From the NCBI RefSeq assembly GCF_003544935.1, contig NZ_CP032098.1:1240001-1304000 (forward strand): DNA of 64,000 nt. Reading direction: 5' to 3'. The position numbers and the translations under genes were made by a program. The notes under the pieces were generated by a model, which saw nothing but the letters and a program-made list of their open reading frames with translations, made no database searches and was not told the DNA's origin. The DNA is from Malaciobacter molluscorum LMG 25693. GTDB lineage: Bacteria; Campylobacterota; Campylobacteria; Campylobacterales; Arcobacteraceae. Shown here one piece after another: positions 27,840 to 37,401 of this stretch (positions are counted from its first letter, which is position 1; every line of letters begins with the position of its first letter).

Positions 27840-30578
27840 TTATTTTGGTAAACCAACTTCTAATTTAAAATTTGTATATTTTGTTTTTGAGTTTTCAATA
27901 GTTTTATTATCTATAATAATAACTCTATTCTTTGATATTTCTTTAGTCGTTACAATGTAGTTTATGATATTTTGATTTCTTTGTTCTTTTAGTTCTTGTA
28001 ACTGTTCAGGTAATACTTCTTGTTTAGTTGTTATTATACCTTTTAAATACTGTAAATATTTAGTTTTATCAAGATTATTTTTATCATTTGTAAATCTATG
28101 TTTTATCTTATCTATATTTTCATTATTTTTATAAGATGAATATAGCTCTTCTATTGCTAAAAGATAGTTTTGTTTTTCATTTATTTTTTTCATTTTTTCT
28201 TTTATAAGTTCATCTGTTTTAAACTCTTTTAATTTATTTATATCTTCAGCTGAAATTGTTGAATTTATTTTTATAGCAATATTTGGTCTTTTTTTCATTA
28301 TTTTTGCTATATTATCTAATGTTTCTAACTCTGAAGGTAGAAGTTTAGAATTTCCAAAAGCAAACTCTATAGATTTTATTTTTTCAGCTTCTATTCCTAA
28401 TAGTGATGCTAATAGATTAAATGGAGAACTTACTGCTTTTATTATAATATTTTTAAAAGCTTGCCAAACAATAGGAGTGATGGCGAATTTAGGATCATCA
28501 ACATTTCCAGTAATAGGAATATCTAAGTCAATTATTCCATTTGGATCTTCAAGTAATGCTATTGCTAATTCTAAAGGTAAAGATGTTGCATCTTTACTTT
28601 TTACTTCTTTCCCTAATTTGATATTACTTATTATTATTCTATTTTGTGCATCAAGATTGGATTTTTTTATGTTGTATTTTAAATCAAGATTTAATTTCCC
28701 TTTTTCTATTTCTCTTCCTACAAATTTACCAGAATATGCCGAAAAATTTTTAATCGTTAGATTTTTAAATATCATATTTATATCAGTTAATTCTTTCAAA
28801 TTTTTTTCATTTACTAACCCTGTTATTTTTGTATATCCATATTTATCAACTTTACCTTCAACTCTAAAAGTAGCAGGTTTTAAATTTGATGAATTAAGTT
28901 CACTAAATTCACCATTAAGTTTAGAAATCAATGTTTTAAAAGGAATTGGTAAGTTTTTATCTTCAAAGTATAAATTTGCATTTGATATGTTCATAGGCCC
29001 AAAGTCAAAAATGATTGAGTTTGAACTTTTTTTATCTTCTTTTATCTTAGGTTTTTCTTCATCTTTTTTTAGTTGCTTTTTTTGATCTATTTTTGCTAAA
29101 GTTATTCCTACATAAGGATTTTTTACAACTGTTCTTTCTAAAGATAATTTATTGTTATTAAATCCTAAGTTGCTTACTGTTATATCTAAATTCTTTGTTT
29201 GTATATGGTTTTTTTTCTCATCTATTATTGCAAGAAGTTCTTTATTTAAATGTATCTGTTTTATAAGTAGTTTCTTTTTCTCTTTTGATATATCTTTTGC
29301 AGATATTTTTAGATTTGTTACTTTTGTGTTTAGAGATGTTTTTGTGTTTGTATAAGCTATTTTTGGCTCATTTATTTCTAATTTATCTAAAAATAAATCA
29401 TTGTTTTTTAAAGCAACATTATTTGAAAGTATTGATAAGTCTTTTACATTTATGTTATCTTTTGATATTTTATTATTATAAGATATATTTGTTTTGTTTA
29501 TATTGATATTTTTTATATTTATATCCCAAGGTTTTGAATCTTCATTTTTATTTATTTTTGTTTCTTGTCTTTTTTGTTCATTTATCAAAGTTAATAAATT
29601 TAAATTATTATTTTCATCAAAAATAATATCTGCATAAAAGTCATCAAGATTTATAGTATTTATTGATACTTTTTGTTTAGGATATAAAATATTCAAATTT
29701 TTTATATTGAAATTTTTTAGTTTTACTAATGATTTTTTGTTTTGATTTATATTTATATTATTTACATCTAGATTTAGTTTGTTTACTTTTATATTTAGTT
29801 GTTTGTCTAAACTTACTTGGTAGCCAAAATCTAAATTTATATTTGCATTTTTATTAATTTGGAAATTTAACATACTTTTTTTAAAAGGTAATATTTCATA
29901 TGGTTTTAACCTTTTTAAACTCACATTACCATAAAACTCTAATGGAACTATTCGAAATCCGCCTTTCATTTCTAAAAGAGTATCATTATTTATAAGTGTA
30001 TGTAAATTTTGAGAAGCAGTCATATTTTTAAAACTTCCTAAATCATAAAAAATATAATTTAGGTTTTTAAATTGTATATGAAATGGTTCTTTTTTGCTGA
30101 TTTTTTTATAATTAATAGTTGCATTTTCTAATTCAGTTTTTGAAATAAGAAAATTTATCATATTTGATGTTTGTGTCTGATTTTTTTCTTTTTTAGAAGA
30201 AGTGTTACTTTTTATAATAGAATTTAAATTTATCTTTGAATTCTCATTTTCAATTATATTTATCACTGGATTTTCTAATTCTATGTAAGAAAATCTTATA
30301 TGTTTTTTATCTATTGATTTAAAAAGTGAAAAATCAATATATAATTTATCAAAAGATATAATAACTTCTTTATCATCTTTTAGTGTGAAATTTTTTAATG
30401 TAATTTTGAATGTAAATGGATTAAATCTTAATTTCTCTAAAGATGCCTGTTTTGTGATATTGTCATTTATTATTTCCACTAATTTTGATTTTAAAAAGAA
30501 TGGAATTACAAGAAATCCAAGTATAGAGTAAATAACTAAAATCGATAAGATTATTTTTAAGAATTTATTACTTTTCAT
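27840..30578 (-). CDS. DUF748 / AsmA-like periplasmic protein
   Basis: The 912-residue protein has one N-terminal membrane helix (about 8–28) and a very long periplasmic part with repeated beta-rich segments, such as the KLNGEFSELNSS and FRVEGKVDKYGYTKITG stretches typical of DUF748. The region LPLELAIALLEDPNGIIDLDIPITGNVDDP is the strongest family signature and is shared with AsmA-type lipid-transfer proteins. A C-terminal segment (IEFAFGNSKLLPSELETL) resembles an OmpA-like peptidoglycan-binding domain. A bridge-like role in moving lipids or maintaining the envelope is known for AsmA relatives and is only inferred here. It leads a two-gene minus-strand operon. Confidence 0.85.
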   Translation of the reverse strand: MKSNKFLKIILSILVIYSILGFLVIPFFLKSKLVEIINDNITKQASLEKLRFNPFTFKITLKNFTLKDDKEVIISFDKLYIDFSLFKSIDKKHIRFSYIELENPVINIIENENSKINLNSIIKSNTSSKKEKNQTQTSNMINFLISKTELENATINYKKISKKEPFHIQFKNLNYIFYDLGSFKNMTASQNLHTLINNDTLLEMKGGFRIVPLEFYGNVSLKRLKPYEILPFKKSMLNFQINKNANINLDFGYQVSLDKQLNIKVNKLNLDVNNININQNKKSLVKLKNFNIKNLNILYPKQKVSINTINLDDFYADIIFDENNNLNLLTLINEQKRQETKINKNEDSKPWDINIKNININKTNISYNNKISKDNINVKDLSILSNNVALKNNDLFLDKLEINEPKIAYTNTKTSLNTKVTNLKISAKDISKEKKKLLIKQIHLNKELLAIIDEKKNHIQTKNLDITVSNLGFNNNKLSLERTVVKNPYVGITLAKIDQKKQLKKDEEKPKIKEDKKSSNSIIFDFGPMNISNANLYFEDKNLPIPFKTLISKLNGEFSELNSSNLKPATFRVEGKVDKYGYTKITGLVNEKNLKELTDINMIFKNLTIKNFSAYSGKFVGREIEKGKLNLDLKYNIKKSNLDAQNRIIISNIKLGKEVKSKDATSLPLELAIALLEDPNGIIDLDIPITGNVDDPKFAITPIVWQAFKNIIIKAVSSPFNLLASLLGIEAEKIKSIEFAFGNSKLLPSELETLDNIAKIMKKRPNIAIKINSTISAEDINKLKEFKTDELIKEKMKKINEKQNYLLAIEELYSSYKNNENIDKIKHRFTNDKNNLDKTKYLQYLKGIITTKQEVLPEQLQELKEQRNQNIINYIVTTKEISKNRVIIIDNKTIENSKTKYTNFKLEVGLPK

Positions 30579-30629
30579 TGAAATCCTTTTTTATGGATTA
30601 ATATATTATAACAAAATAAACATAACTTC

Positions 30630-30637
30630 GCTAAAAT
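30630..30637 (+). promoter_or_regulatory. Putative -10 box for dapE
   Basis: GCTAAAAT lies 25 bases before the dapE TTG start, with no clear -35, as usual in this lineage. The AGGAGAGG ribosome binding site follows. Confidence 0.4.
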
Positions 30638-30661
30638 CCATTTTAATAAAAGGAGAGGAAT

Positions 30662-31762
30662 TTGACAGTTATAGAGTTATTTCAAAAATTATTAAGATTT
30701 AAATCAATTACACCAAATGATGATGGAGCTTTTGATTTTATAGAAGAGTATTTGGGTGATACTTGGTCATGTATAAAAGTTGATATGGAAGGTGTAAAAA
30801 ATAGATTTTATTATAAAAAATTCAACGATAAAAAACAACACTTATGTTTTGCAGGACATATTGATGTTGTACCTCCAGGTGAGGGTTGGGATGTTGATCC
30901 CTTTGCTGCTGATATTATAGATGGAGTAATTACAGCACGTGGAACACAAGATATGAAAAGTGGTGATGCTGCTTTTTTATATGCTTGTAAACATGCAGTT
31001 GATTTTGATGGAACTTTAAGTATTTTGATGACAAGTGACGAAGAGGGCGAAGGAACTTATGGAACTATCAAAATGCTTGAACACCTAAAAGAAATAAACT
31101 TTATACCAAATTATGCAGTGGTAGCAGAACCAACTTGTGAAGAAGTTTTTGGTGATGCAATTAAAGTAGGACGAAGAGGAAGTATCAATGGCTATATCAC
31201 AATAAAAGGTAAACAAGGACATGCAGCATATCCTGAAAAATGTATAAACCCAGTACATAATTTTGCAGAGATTTTACCAAAATTAGCTGGACATAACCTT
31301 GATGATGGAGATGAATATTTTGCTCCTTCAAAAATGGTAATCACTGATATAAGAGGTGGTATGCAAGTAACAAATGTAACGCCAAATGAACTAAAACTTA
31401 TGTTCAATGTAAGAAATTCAACTAATACCACAAGAGAGTCTGTAGAAGAGTTTATCCATAAAAACCTAGAAGGTTTAGAATATGATTTTAGAACAACACA
31501 AGGCTCATTTCCATTTGTGACAAACAAAGAATCAAAAGTGGTAAAAGCTATGGAAAATTCTATAAAAGAGGTTTTAGGAGTAACAACAAAACACTCAACA
31601 CATGGTGGAACTTCTGACGCCAGATATTTTGGAGCCTTTGGAATAGAAGCCATAGAGTTTGGAGTTATAAATGATACTATTCACTCTGTAGGTGAGAGAA
31701 CAACTGTTAAAGAAGTAGAGGGATTAACTGCTGTTTATGAGGATTTGATTAAAAACTTTTAA
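30662..31762 (+). CDS. dapE: Succinyl-diaminopimelate desuccinylase
   Basis: DapE hydrolyses N-succinyl-LL-diaminopimelate in lysine and peptidoglycan precursor synthesis, using two zinc ions in the cytoplasm. Family M20 motifs are present: FAGHIDVVPPGEGW (first metal His and Asp), DMKSGDAAF, and TSDEEGEGTYG with the catalytic glutamate pair. HGGTSDARYF near the C-terminus matches DapE. The 366-residue length is normal. The start is TTG directly after AGGAGAGGAAT, a strong ribosome binding site, which decides it. The gene stands alone between the divergent DUF748 gene and the ORF6N gene. Confidence 0.95.
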   Translation: MTVIELFQKLLRFKSITPNDDGAFDFIEEYLGDTWSCIKVDMEGVKNRFYYKKFNDKKQHLCFAGHIDVVPPGEGWDVDPFAADIIDGVITARGTQDMKSGDAAFLYACKHAVDFDGTLSILMTSDEEGEGTYGTIKMLEHLKEINFIPNYAVVAEPTCEEVFGDAIKVGRRGSINGYITIKGKQGHAAYPEKCINPVHNFAEILPKLAGHNLDDGDEYFAPSKMVITDIRGGMQVTNVTPNELKLMFNVRNSTNTTRESVEEFIHKNLEGLEYDFRTTQGSFPFVTNKESKVVKAMENSIKEVLGVTTKHSTHGGTSDARYFGAFGIEAIEFGVINDTIHSVGERTTVKEVEGLTAVYEDLIKNF

Positions 31763-31844
31763 ATTTAATTACATTATGTAATATTTTTTATTATTTCTAA
31801 AAAACATTGATAGAATTACTTTATATTCATTATGGAGTAGTTCT

Positions 31845-32430
31845 ATGGAAAACTTACCAAAACAATTGATTGAAAATCAAATCTATGATATTCGTAACTT
31901 AAAAGTGATGTTAGATAGTGACTTGGCAACTCTTTATCAAGTAGAAACTAAAAGAATAAATGAAGCTGTTAAAAATAATCTTGATAAATTTCCTGAAGAT
32001 TTTTATTTTGAATTGACAAAAGAAGAGCTTGAAGTTTTGCGGTCACAATTTGTGACCACAAAGTTTTCCAAAACAAGAGCTATACCATACGCTTTTACCG
32101 AGCAAGGCGTCTATATGCTTGCAACTGTACTAAAAAGCAAAGTTGCTACAGAAGTCACTATAAATATCATGCGTACCTTTACAAAGCTTAGAGAGTTTGC
32201 ACTTACATATAAAGATATAGTAATAGAATTAAAAAATCTAAAAGAAGATTTGAAACTAAATAAAAATCAAACAATAGAAAATACTAAACATATCAAAACC
32301 GCCTTTACAGGAAACTTTTTGCTAAAGCAAAACCGTATATACTAGTTTTGAACTGCTCACTCAAATACTTGAAGATACAAAAAAGACAGATGATAAAGTG
32401 ATGGGGTTTAGACCTGAGAAAAAAAAGTAA
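31845..32430 (+). pseudogene. ORF6N-domain protein, frameshifted near the C-terminus
   Basis: The ORF6N domain is a DNA-binding module common in phage antirepressors and mobile regions. The N-terminal 110 residues are typical: IYDIRNLKVMLDSDLATLYQVETKRINEAVKNN... and TRAIPYAFTEQGVYMLATVL. The open frame stops at 32345 after KTAFTGNFLLKQNRIY. A normal family C-terminus (FELLTQILEDTKKTDDKV, then MGFRPEKKK) follows in another frame and stops at 32430. The two join smoothly if about 43 bases (32307–32349) are removed, so a short insertion seems to have broken the gene. A shortened 166-residue protein could still be made and might bind DNA. A ribosome binding site (GGAG) precedes the ATG. Confidence 0.75.
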
Positions 32431-32437
32431 TTTTTGT

Positions 32438-32443
32438 TATAAT
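32438..32443 (+). promoter_or_regulatory. -10 box for the 1245-residue protein gene
   Basis: TATAAT lies 25 bases before the ATG, after a T-rich run and the end of the ORF6N remnant. AAAAGGG supplies the ribosome binding site. Confidence 0.55.
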
Positions 32444-32468
32444 AGATATATCTAAAAAAAGGGATTAG

Positions 32469-35400
32469 ATGAGTTGGAAAGTTACTGCAAATGATATAAA
32501 AAATTGGTCTCTAACAAATTCTAGAGAAGCACAAGAAACATTACCAAAATTAGTTAAAAATCTTATATTAGCTACTTCAAGTCCAAAGTATATTGATTTA
32601 CCATCAGGTGATAGTATTCAAGTTGGTGGATGGGATGGTGTCTTAAATGTAGAAGAAGGTAATAGTTTTATACCAAGTGGAGAATCTCGTTGGGAATTTG
32701 GAACAGATAAGAATATCAACCCTAAAGCAGAAAAAGATTATAAAAAAAGAACAGATAGTGAAGCGAATTTAAATCAATCATATATATTTGTTACAACTCA
32801 AATTTGGAATAAAAAACAAGAATTTGAAAAAAATAAAAATCAAGAAAATAAATGGAAAGAAGTTCGAGGTATAAATGCTAGTGATTTGGAAACTTGGTTA
32901 GAACTTGCACCAGCAGTACATAGATGGTTTTCAAAGTCGATTGGAAAAAGACCAGAAAATGCTTTAGATATAAAAGAAGCATTTAGTAGGTGGAGTAATC
33001 AAACAGAGATTAAACTGTCAAAAGACTTAGTAATTTTATCAAGGGAAGAAGATAAGAAAAAACTGATAGAGTTTTTAGAAGATATACCTTCAAAAATAGT
33101 GATAGTATCACAAAGTGAACAGGAGAGTTATATCTTTTCTATATCTGCATTGTTAGATGAAGAAAAATTTTCAAATAAAGTTTTAATTGTAGAGTCCCAA
33201 AATGAATGGGATAATTTAATTTCATCAAAATATAGTTTAATTTTAATTCCTCAGAATTTTTCACCAGTCAATATAGGTCAAGCAGTAGCTAATGGTCATT
33301 TTGTAATACAGGCAGAGGAAGAAATAAATTCTAAAGAAGATAGCAGTAAAAAAATAAATCTAAAAAAAATATGGAAAGAACAAAAATCAAAAGTACTAGA
33401 AGATATGGGTTTGGATATACATAAAGCTTATGAACTTTTAAATGAAACTAAAGGTTTTTTACATGCCATTGAAAAACATAGATTTTTAAAACCTATAGAA
33501 AGTTATCATATTCCTTTGTGGGTAGAAGAGTTTGATATAAATATTTTATCGACAATACTATTTATAAATAGCTGGAATGGTGAGAATGAACATGATAAAA
33601 AAATATTAGAGTCATTATCTGAGTTAAGTTATTTAGAGTTTGAAAAACATTTAGAGTCACTAAAGGTCAAAAAAGAATCTCCAATTAGAAAAGTTGGTAA
33701 TATATGGCAAGTTATATCTAAAGTCAATCTTTGGGATTTAATTTCAAATAGAATACCAACTAATCAAATTGATAAACTAGAAGATATTTTAATTGAAATT
33801 TTTGGTGAAATTGACCCAATATTTGCAGTGGATAAAAAGAAAAGATTTTATACTTTTGATAAAAAATTAAAATATAGTGGTTTGATTAGAGAAAGTTTGG
33901 CAGATACAATATGCTTAATATCAGCATTAGGAAAAAATAATTTGTCATATTCAAAGGATATTAATAAGACACTTTCCAACTGGCTGGAAAAGCTATATAA
34001 TAAAAACCTAAATGTAGAGTCTTGGTATTCTTATCACCATCAACTAATATTATTAGCAGAAACTGATCCTAGTAGTTTTTTAACAGCTTTAGAAAAAACT
34101 ATTGATAATGCAAAGAATCAAATTGAAAAACTTTTTGAGAGTGAAGATTTTATGACTCAAGGATGTGACCATTGTGATTTAGTATGGGCATTAGAAACTA
34201 TATCGTGGAATGATGAATATATTATAAGGATAGTTAGACTTTTAATTAAACTAAGTAAAATAGAAATTAAAATGAATATATCCAATACTCCTTTTAATAC
34301 ATTAATACATATTTTTTTAGGTTGGATAAATTATAGTAGCTTGAATTATGATGAAAAGATTCAAATACTTGAAAATATAATGCTAAAAGAAGATTTTGAT
34401 ATTACTTGGAAGCTTTTAATAGAGCTTTTACCAGATAGGTTTTCATCTGCATCTCCCCTTCATACACCAAAATATAATATATGGAATGAAAAGCTACCAT
34501 TAGAAGTATTTCAATCTGATTATTATAATTATGAAAATGAAATATGTAGAATACTTTTAGAAAATACAAATGAAAATGTAAATAAATGGGCTAATATATT
34601 TGAAAATATAGATAAGTTTACAGATGAATATTTTATTAAAGTAAATGAATCTTTTTGTAAATTAGATATAAATACATTTAGTGAAAAAGATAAATTAAAA
34701 ATAGCTACAATTATTAGAGAAAATATTCATAATCATAAAAAATATGCTAATTCAGATTGGACAAGGGAAAAAGATGAGATTGAAATTTTGGAAAAATCTT
34801 TTTATTTTATAGAACCACAAAATTTAGTTTATAAATATAAGTATTTATTTGAAGATTTTTATCCAAAAGTATTAAATCTAAAAACTAGAGATGATGATTT
34901 TGAAAGAGAGGACAGAGAGTATGATTCATTACGAATAGATGCTTTAAAAGAAATATTAAAATATAAAGATTTTGATACATTATTAAATTTTATTAGTGAA
35001 TGTAAGTATCCAAATATTATTGCAAAAACTTTTGCAAAAACTGATGTAACTAGTTTAGATAGTAAAATTTATGATTTAATAAAAAGTGAGGATAAAAGAT
35101 TCTTAGAATTTGTACAAGTGTATATAAGTAGTTTGTATTTTAATAATAAGCTTGAAATAGATAATGAGTTTTTATCCAAATATGCAGATGAAGAACAAGC
35201 AAAAGTTTTATTATCATTGAATTTTAAGTCTAAAATATTTGAACTTTTAAAAGAGTGTAGTGAAAAAACACAAGAATATTACTGGCAAAATAACAATAAT
35301 TATTTTTTATTAGACGATGGAGATTTAGATTATTTTAAATGGGTATTTGAACAGTTGTTAAAGTTTAATAGACCTATGAAAGCAGTTGATTTTGTTTATA

Positions 35401-36206
35401 TGGTTTTACAGTTAGAAAAAAAAGGGAAAATTATAAATATTGATTTAGATTTAATACATCAAGCATTAATTTTGTTAGCTACAAAGGACAATGGAGAAAA
35501 TTTAACTCATTATGAGATTCATGAAGTTTTAGAATATTATCAGAACAATAGTACAAATATTAACAAAAATATTGAGCTTGAATGGATATATGTAAGTTTT
35601 GATGATTTTAAACCTTTAAATATAGAGCAAAAAGTGATAGAAAGTCCAGAATTTTTTGTCGAGTTAATATCGTATATTTATAAATCAGATAGAGGGCGAG
35701 AGAAAGAAGAAAATTTAACAGATGAGCAGATAAAAATTAGAGCTGAAACAGCTTGGAAGGTTTTAGAAAAGCTTTCTTTATTTTCTGACCATATTAAAGA
35801 AAAGAGTTTAAATAGTGATTATTTAAAAGATTGGGTTATAAAAGCACAGGAATTGTTTAAAAAAGTTGATAGAGTCAAGATAGGTGATGATAAAATAGGA
35901 CAAATATTATCAAAATCTCCTAAAGGAAAAGATGATATATGGCCTTGTGAATCAGTAAGAGAAGTATTACAATTGAGCTGGAATAAAACAATAGAAACAG
36001 GATTATTAGTAGGTAAAAAAAATCAACGAGGATTTGTATGGAGAGATAAAGGTGGAAAACAAGAGTACAAGTTAGCAAAACAGTATAAGGATGATGCACA
36101 AAAAATAAAATATAAATATCCAAAAACTTTTGAACTTTTAATCACTCTTTCAAAGTGGTATGAAGATGACGGTAAAAGAAAAGATTTAGAAGAAGAATTA
36201 AGATGA
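32469..36206 (+). CDS. 1245-residue hypothetical protein, nuclease-like N-terminus (defence candidate)
   Basis: The protein is not assigned to a known system. Its first 165 residues hold conserved-looking islands: VGGWDGVLN (Asp56), SRWEFGT (Glu76), a lysine-rich stretch to residue 93, and YIFVTTQIWNKK. The spacing of acid, Glu and Lys resembles a PD-(D/E)xK nuclease core, and I recall similar N-termini on very large uncharacterised proteins. The region about 205–280 has the shape of a Rossmann-like domain but no Walker A motif. The remaining 950 residues are helical and repeat-like. No membrane segment is seen. It lies in an accessory strip after a broken ORF6N gene, which suggests a mobile or defence role; that is inference. 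Confidence 0.6.
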   Translation: MSWKVTANDIKNWSLTNSREAQETLPKLVKNLILATSSPKYIDLPSGDSIQVGGWDGVLNVEEGNSFIPSGESRWEFGTDKNINPKAEKDYKKRTDSEANLNQSYIFVTTQIWNKKQEFEKNKNQENKWKEVRGINASDLETWLELAPAVHRWFSKSIGKRPENALDIKEAFSRWSNQTEIKLSKDLVILSREEDKKKLIEFLEDIPSKIVIVSQSEQESYIFSISALLDEEKFSNKVLIVESQNEWDNLISSKYSLILIPQNFSPVNIGQAVANGHFVIQAEEEINSKEDSSKKINLKKIWKEQKSKVLEDMGLDIHKAYELLNETKGFLHAIEKHRFLKPIESYHIPLWVEEFDINILSTILFINSWNGENEHDKKILESLSELSYLEFEKHLESLKVKKESPIRKVGNIWQVISKVNLWDLISNRIPTNQIDKLEDILIEIFGEIDPIFAVDKKKRFYTFDKKLKYSGLIRESLADTICLISALGKNNLSYSKDINKTLSNWLEKLYNKNLNVESWYSYHHQLILLAETDPSSFLTALEKTIDNAKNQIEKLFESEDFMTQGCDHCDLVWALETISWNDEYIIRIVRLLIKLSKIEIKMNISNTPFNTLIHIFLGWINYSSLNYDEKIQILENIMLKEDFDITWKLLIELLPDRFSSASPLHTPKYNIWNEKLPLEVFQSDYYNYENEICRILLENTNENVNKWANIFENIDKFTDEYFIKVNESFCKLDINTFSEKDKLKIATIIRENIHNHKKYANSDWTREKDEIEILEKSFYFIEPQNLVYKYKYLFEDFYPKVLNLKTRDDDFEREDREYDSLRIDALKEILKYKDFDTLLNFISECKYPNIIAKTFAKTDVTSLDSKIYDLIKSEDKRFLEFVQVYISSLYFNNKLEIDNEFLSKYADEEQAKVLLSLNFKSKIFELLKECSEKTQEYYWQNNNNYFLLDDGDLDYFKWVFEQLLKFNRPMKAVDFVYMVLQLEKKGKIINIDLDLIHQALILLATKDNGENLTHYEIHEVLEYYQNNSTNINKNIELEWIYVSFDDFKPLNIEQKVIESPEFFVELISYIYKSDRGREKEENLTDEQIKIRAETAWKVLEKLSLFSDHIKEKSLNSDYLKDWVIKAQELFKKVDRVKIGDDKIGQILSKSPKGKDDIWPCESVREVLQLSWNKTIETGLLVGKKNQRGFVWRDKGGKQEYKLAKQYKDDAQKIKYKYPKTFELLITLSKWYEDDGKRKDLEEELR

Positions 36207-36225
36207 TGAATAGATAGGAACAAAT

Positions 36226-36462
36226 ATGCCATTTTCAAAAGAAGAAAAACAAAAGCTTTTAGAAGTAAAGTTTGTGGGTGAAACCGTTATAAGAAGATTC
36301 GAGCAAATAGGTATTGATTCTTTAGAGGTTTTATCTAAAAGTAGTGTGGAAGAGATTACGGATATTGTTTCAGATATTTTGGGAAGCAGTTGTTGGAAAA
36401 ACTCTCCCCAAGCTAAAAAAGCGGTGCATAATGCCATTGATTATGCTAAATCTATCCAATAA
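36226..36462 (+). CDS. Small helix-hairpin-helix protein
   Basis: This 78-residue protein is one helix-hairpin-helix domain: LLEVKFVGETVIRRFEQIGIDSLEVL carries the hairpin, and SSCWKNSPQAKKAV is a conserved tail in related small proteins (the Cdd1-like pathogenicity-locus group). Such domains bind DNA without sequence specificity or act as protein adaptors. It starts 20 bases after the large gene before it, so co-transcription is possible. Exact role is unknown. Confidence 0.75.
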   Translation: MPFSKEEKQKLLEVKFVGETVIRRFEQIGIDSLEVLSKSSVEEITDIVSDILGSSCWKNSPQAKKAVHNAIDYAKSIQ

Positions 36463-36492
36463 ATTTAAAAATTAAAAAAGAGTTAAACAATA

Positions 36493-36846
36493 ATGAACTT
36501 AGAACAAATAGAATCTATATTTATGGCTAAACAAGGTGCAACAAAAGATTTTCCTTTTGGTGATGATACTATGGTTTTTAGAGTTATGGATAAGATGTTT
36601 GGTCTTATTAGTTTAAAAACAACTCCATTAAATATAAATTTAAAATGTGATCCCAATGATGCAATAGCCTATAGAGATATTTATGAGTGTGTAAATCCAG
36701 GTTATCATATGAATAAAAAGCATTGGAATACTATAACCTTAGATGGGACTATGAAAGAAGAGACAGTAAAAGATATGGTCAATGAATCATATGATTTAAT
36801 AGTATCGAAACTAACAAAAAAACAAAGAGAAGAGTTACTTTTATAA
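36493..36846 (+). CDS. MmcQ/YjbR-family protein
   Basis: The 117-residue protein matches the MmcQ/YjbR fold, often described as DNA-binding by fold similarity. Signatures are the N-terminal KDFPFGDDTMVFRVMDKMFGL, the LKCDPNDA motif, and PGYHMNKKHWNTITLDG. It has a start after AAAGAGTTAAACAATA and lies 30 bases after the helix-hairpin-helix gene. No partner is known; biochemical function in the family is not settled. Confidence 0.85.
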   Translation: MNLEQIESIFMAKQGATKDFPFGDDTMVFRVMDKMFGLISLKTTPLNINLKCDPNDAIAYRDIYECVNPGYHMNKKHWNTITLDGTMKEETVKDMVNESYDLIVSKLTKKQREELLL

Positions 36847-36915
36847 AAAATATAAATACGAGAAAGTACTCCATCACAAAAAGTGCAGATGATTTTTATG
36901 AGTTAAAGGAATTAA

Positions 36916-37374
36916 ATGCAAATAATAAAATATGATAAAAAATATAAAAAAGAGATTCCAGAACTTTTTACAAATACTATTCATAAAACATGCAATAAAG
37001 ACTATACAAAACAACAATTAAACGCTTGGGCAAATTTGCATATTGATTATAAGTCTTGGGAAGAAAGATTAAATAAAACAAAACCATATTTGGCAATACT
37101 TGATGAAAAGCTTGTAGGTTTTGCAGAGTTTTATGAGGATTATATTGATTGTTTTTATGTACACTATGAGTATCAAGGTTTTGGTGTAGGGAAAATGCTT
37201 TTAAATCATATTTTTAAAATAGCAAAAGAGAAAGAACAAACTTTATTAAGAGTAGATGCAAGTATCACTGCAAAGCCATTTTTTGAGAAGTCTGGTTTTA
37301 TAGAAGTAAAAAAGAATAAAGTCATAAGAAATAATATAGAGTTAATAAATTTTAGTATGCAAAAAGTATTATAA
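36916..37374 (+). CDS. GNAT acetyltransferase (YafP-like)
   Basis: This 152-residue protein is a GCN5-type N-acetyltransferase. The acetyl-CoA binding loop is in EYQGFGVGKMLLNHI, preceded by the usual beta strands (LVGFAEFY, DYIDCFYV) and followed by FFEKSGFIEVKKN. The N-terminal pattern TNTIHKTCNKDYTKQQLNAWA is like YafP. Acceptor substrate cannot be inferred. The ATG follows AAAGGA. In the 69-base gap before it, another frame reads TRKYSITKSADDFYELKE, perhaps a remnant of a lost gene. Confidence 0.85.
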   Translation: MQIIKYDKKYKKEIPELFTNTIHKTCNKDYTKQQLNAWANLHIDYKSWEERLNKTKPYLAILDEKLVGFAEFYEDYIDCFYVHYEYQGFGVGKMLLNHIFKIAKEKEQTLLRVDASITAKPFFEKSGFIEVKKNKVIRNNIELINFSMQKVL

Positions 37375-37401
37375 TTAAAAGGCAATGAGTATTTATACTC
37401 A

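Noticed and set aside
31763-31844. Possible gene between dapE and the ORF6N gene
   Set aside because: Only A/T-rich DNA with no open frame or RNA fold.
33033-33330. STAND/P-loop NTPase domain in the 1245-residue protein
   Set aside because: No GxxxxGK[ST] motif is found; IVIVSQSEQESYIF occupies the place.
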